Below are positions 60,454-64,000 of a stretch of 64,000 nucleotides of DNA, piece after piece. Position 1 is the first letter of the stretch; each line of letters starts with the position of its first letter. This DNA comes from Candidatus Trichofilum aggregatum (GTDB lineage: Bacteria > Chloroflexota > Anaerolineae > Promineifilales > Promineifilaceae): assembly GCA_016716885.1 (NCBI GenBank), contig JADJUV010000008.1, forward strand, positions 37,039-101,038, given 5' to 3'. The position numbers and the translations under genes are program-made. Under the pieces are notes generated by a model. That model saw only the letters and a list, made by a program, of their open reading frames with translations, had not been told where the DNA came from and did no database searches.

Positions 60454-61761
60454 ATGAGCAAAGCAACTGGGTTTTTATTGCATACACGAGAAACACCGGG
60501 CGAGCGGCCTTATGCCGAGCGCATCGGGGATTGGCAGCCCATTCATTTACACCTGCCGGATGAGCGGCTACAGATACAGGCCATGCGCTGTATGGATTGT
60601 GGTATCCCGTTTTGCCATAAGGGGCGTGTCCTTAATGGCATGACCACCGGCTGTCCCATCCACAACCTCATCCCCGAATGGAACGATCTGGTTTATCGGG
60701 GGCAGTGGCGGGAAGCATATCAGCGGCTGGAAAAGACGAACAATTTTCCCGAATTTACCGGTTTGGTCTGCCCGGCCCCGTGTGAGGCGTCTTGTACGTT
60801 GGGCATTAACACTCCCCCGGTGACGATTAAACCGATTGAGTATGCCATTATTGAGAAGGCGTGGGAGCAGGGGTGGGTGCGGCCGCAAATCCCAGACCAA
60901 CGCACCGGCAAAAAAATCGCCATCATCGGTTCCGGGCCAGCGGGGTTGGCCTGTGCCGACCAGCTTAACCGGGTGGGGCATGAGGTGACGGTGTACGAGC
61001 GGGCTGACCGCATCGGCGGGTTGCTCATGTACGGCATCCCTAACATGAAGCTGGACAAACATATCGTCCAGCGGCGCGTAGACCTGATGGCCGAGGCGGG
61101 CATCACCTTTGTGACCAATACCGAGGTGGGGCGAGATGTGATGGCCGATGAGTTGCGGGCCGGGTATGAGGCGGTGGTGGTGTGTGTAGGGGCGACGCGG
61201 CCGCGGAACCTGCTCGTTCCGGGTCGAGAATTAACCGGCATCCATTGGGCGGTCGATTATCTGCACACCAGCACCCAACGTTTGCTGGATGAAAGTCCCT
61301 TACCGGCCGATCACCCGCTCTCGGCACAGGGCAAGGATGTCATCGTCATCGGTGGGGGGGATACGGGCACGGATTGTGTGGCGACGGCCTTGCGGCAGGG
61401 GTGTAACAGCCTGACCCAACTGGAAATTATGGCGCGGCCGCCCGATGACCGCACCCCGGATAATCCCTGGCCGCAATGGCCGCGCACCTACAAACTCGAT
61501 TACGGGCAGGCTGAGGCCGAAGCCGTTTTTGGCGACGATCCACGCGCTTACGCCGTGATGACCAAACGGTTCATCGGGGATGAGCAGGGTCGGCTGACAG
61601 GGCTGGAAGATGAACAAAGTTACGCCACGAATGTGCCCGGTGTGTTTGCCGCCGGAGATGCCCGGCGCGGGCAAAGCCTGGTGGTGTGGGCCATTCGGGA
61701 AGGGCGCGGCGCGGCGCGGGCGGTGGATCAGTTTTTGATGGGGGAGACGGATTTGCCGTAG
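60454..61761 (+). CDS. gltD: Glutamate synthase small subunit (short form)
   Basis: Passes electrons from NADPH via FAD and Fe-S clusters to GltB. 435 residues from ATG 60454 (MSKATGFLLH). Visible: Cys sets CMDCGIPFC, GCPIHNLIPEWNDLVY and CPAPCEASC; FAD site GSGPAGLACADQL; NADPH site VIGGGDTGTDCVATALRQG; and end NVPGVFAAGDARRGQSLVVWAIREGR. The family is usually nearer 480-490 residues. The segment between FIGDEQGRLTGLE and the NVPGVF motif, which normally contains a DLVLLAMGF-like strand, is missing about 50 residues. Confidence 0.93.
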   Translation: MSKATGFLLHTRETPGERPYAERIGDWQPIHLHLPDERLQIQAMRCMDCGIPFCHKGRVLNGMTTGCPIHNLIPEWNDLVYRGQWREAYQRLEKTNNFPEFTGLVCPAPCEASCTLGINTPPVTIKPIEYAIIEKAWEQGWVRPQIPDQRTGKKIAIIGSGPAGLACADQLNRVGHEVTVYERADRIGGLLMYGIPNMKLDKHIVQRRVDLMAEAGITFVTNTEVGRDVMADELRAGYEAVVVCVGATRPRNLLVPGRELTGIHWAVDYLHTSTQRLLDESPLPADHPLSAQGKDVIVIGGGDTGTDCVATALRQGCNSLTQLEIMARPPDDRTPDNPWPQWPRTYKLDYGQAEAEAVFGDDPRAYAVMTKRFIGDEQGRLTGLEDEQSYATNVPGVFAAGDARRGQSLVVWAIREGRGAARAVDQFLMGETDLP

Positions 61762-61784
61762 GGGGAGGTCGCGGCCGCGGGGCG

Positions 61785-61813
61785 TTGACATGTATATCTC
61801 TCGCCCTTAAAAT
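61785..61813 (+). promoter_or_regulatory. Consensus-like promoter of the NUDIX gene
   Basis: TTGACA (61785-61790) and TAAAAT (61808-61813), 17-bp spacer. The -10 box ends nine bases before the ATG at 61823, so the transcript is probably leaderless. Confidence 0.75.
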
Positions 61814-61822
61814 CCGGCCACA

Positions 61823-62482
61823 ATGACCACCATCCCCGACAAATTGACCTTCCTGGAACAACTTCGCGCCATCGCCCAACTGGGCCTCAACTACAGCCAC
61901 GACCCTCATGATCGGCAACGGTTTAAGAAGCTACTCGACCTGGCATTGCAGGGTTATGCGGGTGAGTTTGGCCTGCCCATCACAGAATTAAGCCACCGTT
62001 TTGCCCATGAAGTGGGGCACGTCACCCCCAAAGTGGGGGTCAATGCGGTGATCTTTGGCCCAGAGGGGAAGCTATTCCTCACCCGCCGCCGCGATGATCA
62101 ATGCTGGGAGTTGCCCGGTGGGTGGGCCGATTTGGGCGAGTCACCCCGTGAGGCCCTGCGGCGTGAGCTTATTGAGGAGACGGGAATGCGGGTGCGGCCG
62201 CGACAACTCATTGACGTTCACCACCGTTTGCCCGGCGACATGGGCCAACCCCACACCTCTTATCATCTCACTTTCCATTGCACCATAGAGTCAGGTGAGT
62301 TCCGGCCTTCCGATGAGACGTTGGAGGCGGGTTATTTTGCGGCCGCGGCCGCGCTCAATTGGCACCGCGATCATCAACAAATGGCTTTACAGGCGGCTTT
62401 TTGGTATCAACAATCTTACTGGAGTTTAGAGCTAGAGGAGAGAGCGAGAGGAAATTACTCTGGCTCTAGCTCTGAACTCTAA
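61823..62482 (+). CDS. NUDIX hydrolase with N-terminal helper domain
   Basis: 219 residues. N-terminal about 60 residues form the helical NUDIX N-domain (LRAIAQLGLNYSHDPHDRQRFKKLL). The Nudix box follows at about 112-135: GGWADLGESPREALRRELIEETG, with the metal-binding Glu residues in place. It hydrolyses nucleoside-diphosphate-linked compounds, substrate unknown. The last about 20 residues (LELEERARGNYSGSSSEL) and stop are encoded by an AGAGCTAGAG repeat, so the natural C-terminus was altered by repeat sequence. Confidence 0.9.
   Translation: MTTIPDKLTFLEQLRAIAQLGLNYSHDPHDRQRFKKLLDLALQGYAGEFGLPITELSHRFAHEVGHVTPKVGVNAVIFGPEGKLFLTRRRDDQCWELPGGWADLGESPREALRRELIEETGMRVRPRQLIDVHHRLPGDMGQPHTSYHLTFHCTIESGEFRPSDETLEAGYFAAAAALNWHRDHQQMALQAAFWYQQSYWSLELEERARGNYSGSSSEL
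62428..62480. repeat. AGAGCTAGAG fold-back forming the end of the NUDIX gene
   Basis: GAGTTTAGAG and CTCTAAACTC form outer arms, with AGAGCTAGAGG/GGCTCTAGCTCT inside. It belongs with the hairpin at 25487-25537. Confidence 0.8.
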
Positions 62483-62494
62483 ACTCAAGCTATT

Positions 62495-63442
62495 ATGCCC
62501 ATCATTGAGAATGCTCTCTTCACCCAACTGTTTTGCCCGGAATGTGGTTTACAAACCCTTTATGACCCGGACGTGGACAGTGTGCCGTATATTTTTACCG
62601 GCACACTGGATGACGATGCGCCCTGGGTATCCAGCACGATGCACGTGGAATGCCGGGCCTGCCTGGAGCATTTTGATTTGCACCTGTCGCGCCGTTGGTT
62701 AGGGCCGTTTGATGGTTCGGTGACAATGGCGGAGCGGCGAATTGTCTACGAAGGGGCGCGGACGTTAGAGGCGTTGGCGAAGTCGCTCAAGCCGTATCAC
62801 AACACCAAAGGGGCTATCAAGCGGTCAGCCGAAGAGCAAGCCGGGTGGGAGCAGATCGCGGCCGCGCTGCGGGCCACCGATGACGCCACCGCCCTGGCTC
62901 TGTTCACCAACGCCCCCCGCCCGACCTTACGGCAAGGGTGGGCCTGGGTGCGTGCGGCCGCGTATCAGGGTTTACCTTTGTTTTTGGCGGCGGTACTAGA
63001 GAGCATGGGGGATGTAGAGAGAGAGGGGTTGATTGCGGCCGCGAGGCACACCATCCGTGCCCAACATCCGTCCTGCTTCGCCGTTTTTGTAGAGCACGGC
63101 GTCACCGAAGTTATCTCCATCCGTCCAGCCATAATCCTGCCCGATCCGTTGACCGGTGAGCCAATTGCGGTCAATGAGGTTGTTTTGTGGGCCATCCTTT
63201 TGGGCGATATGGCTCTGGCCGCACGGCTGATCCCCACGCATCAATCTTCCCTCTGGCTATCCAGCAGTTTTTACCATGCGGTACGCCTGGGTCATACCCA
63301 TTTGATCCCCCTATTTCTGGAGCGGGGTTGTAACGGTGTATGGCAAACGAAGCGTTTCCAGCAGGAAGGACGAGAGGATTGTGTGCGCCGGTTGGTTGAG
63401 GCGGGGTGCCTGTGCCAGATGAAGGGTAAATTGAAGGTCTAA
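62495..63442 (+). CDS. Protein of unknown function with zinc-ribbon-like start and ankyrin-like end
   Basis: 315 residues. N-terminal CPECGLQTL and CRACLEHF form a possible zinc ribbon (about 14-55). The middle and C-terminal parts are helical with ankyrin-like spacing (NEVVLWAILLGDMALAARLIP, SFYHAVRLGHTHLIPLFLERG, GREDCVRRLVEAGC). No family assigned. It starts 12 bp after the NUDIX stop. Confidence 0.65.
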   Translation: MPIIENALFTQLFCPECGLQTLYDPDVDSVPYIFTGTLDDDAPWVSSTMHVECRACLEHFDLHLSRRWLGPFDGSVTMAERRIVYEGARTLEALAKSLKPYHNTKGAIKRSAEEQAGWEQIAAALRATDDATALALFTNAPRPTLRQGWAWVRAAAYQGLPLFLAAVLESMGDVEREGLIAAARHTIRAQHPSCFAVFVEHGVTEVISIRPAIILPDPLTGEPIAVNEVVLWAILLGDMALAARLIPTHQSSLWLSSSFYHAVRLGHTHLIPLFLERGCNGVWQTKRFQQEGREDCVRRLVEAGCLCQMKGKLKV

Positions 63443-63457
63443 TTGTGAGTTCAGAAT

Positions 63458-64000
63458 ATGATCAAACCAGTTAAACTCAACCCCGGAGATAAAGTTGCCG
63501 CCATTACCCTGTCCTGGGGTGGGCCGGGTACGTTTCCCCACCGTTACGAAGCGGGCAAAAGGCAATTGCAAGGAAACCTTTGGCCTCGAACTGGTCGCGA
63601 CACCCCATGCCTTGCACGATGCTGATTGGCTCCAGCGCCACCCGGAGGCCAGAGCCGATGATTTGATGCAGGCATTTTGCCGATCCCACCATCAAAGCCA
63701 TTTTTTTCCACCATCGGCGGCGAGGATTCGATTCGCCTCTGGCCTTATCTTGACCTGTCGGTCATCCGCGACAACCCCAAAATTTTTATGGGGTACTCAG
63801 ACACCACCGTCACCCATCTGGTTTGTTACAAGGCCGGGCTGGTTTCTTTCTATGGCCCGGCGATTATGGCGGGTTTTGGTGAGAATGGGGGCCTGTTTCC
63901 TTACATGGTGGAATCGGTAAGGCGGACGCTCTTTACGGCAGAACCGATTGGCCCCATTCAACCGAACCGGGATGGCTGGACGGTGGAGATGCTGGATTGG
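63458..64000 (+). pseudogene. LD-carboxypeptidase (S66 family), frameshifted and cut by the window edge
   Basis: Starts MIKPVKLNPGDKVAAITLSWGGPGTFPHRYEAGK, then shifts near 63570 to ETFGLELVATPHALHDADWL, near 63677 to DPTIKAIF, and near 63705 to STIGGEDSIRLWPYLDLSVI and KIFMGYSDTTVTHLV. These are S66/MccF motifs; the nucleophile Ser lies in the SFYGPAIM-type region. Each break is one extra base in an A, T4 or T7 run, so homopolymer sequence errors are more likely than true decay. Enzymes of this family cut murein tetrapeptides or microcin-like compounds. Confidence 0.75.

Overview
The window looks like chromosomal DNA of a member of the Chloroflexota, probably an Anaerolineae- or Caldilineae-type filament. 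This is inferred from gene content: a PurS-PurL-PurQ type FGAM synthase, several large polytopic glycosyltransferases, GAF-rich two-component proteins, a P22_AR/ORF6C antirepressor-like protein and multihaem cytochromes. No rRNA or tRNA gene was recognised, so the placement is tentative. Several frameshifts sit at homopolymers and there is a roughly 230-bp G/C homopolymer tract, so some breaks are probably sequence or assembly errors.

Layout. 1-843: start of a class III nucleotide cyclase protein (minus). 987-5197: small membrane protein and the purL/purQ fusion, read in three pieces. 5187-8628: two response regulators and a hybrid membrane/GAF histidine kinase. 8787-9452: HAD phosphatase. 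9700-18224: four polytopic glycosyltransferase-like proteins; two intact and one truncated minus-strand protein share a C-terminal beta-rich domain. 18232-20144: three small membrane proteins resembling PH-domain proteins. 20162-21112: purC. 21414-27838: electron-transfer operon with a 12-CxxCH cytochrome, a 27-CxxCH cytochrome built of tandem repeats, a cytochrome-b-like membrane protein, a 2[4Fe-4S] ferredoxin, a haem-binding-domain protein and an FAD/NAD oxidoreductase. 27966-28469: purE. 28778-32922: amt, an unrecognised gene, glnA. 33272-36432: copper-type periplasmic/membrane genes. 36536-39788: a HisKA_2 kinase with an ANTAR regulator, then another kinase. 40088-43070: TAP-like lipoprotein hydrolase and a phasin. 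43466-45963: small Cys/Tyr-rich protein, then parA-parB. 46184-54639 (minus): purN, purM, a lipoprotein, purD, an antirepressor-like gene, purF and purK. 55313-61761: gltB (two pieces) and gltD. 61823-64000: NUDIX hydrolase, unknown protein, frameshifted LD-carboxypeptidase.

Purine synthesis genes L/Q, C, E, N, M, D, F and K are all here, together with ammonium uptake and assimilation (amt, glnA, gltBD). The window therefore covers much of the route from ammonium through glutamine and glutamate to IMP.

Two genome-wide signatures stand out. First, the octamer GCGGCCGC occurs about 110 times by hand count (roughly one per 570 bp, against two or three expected), mostly inside genes, like the cyanobacterial HIP1 element. 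Second, nearly every spacer, and several conserved genes, carry short tandem repeats of 7-8 bp units in a handful of recurring types, like cyanobacterial STRR heptamers. Inside purL/Q, purK and gltB these inserts either add in-frame peptide or change the reading frame. Also present are a MITE-like element with terminal inverted repeats and flanking direct repeats, many perfect hairpins, paired palindromes near parAB and the antirepressor gene, and a promoter with two dyad operators before the phasin gene.
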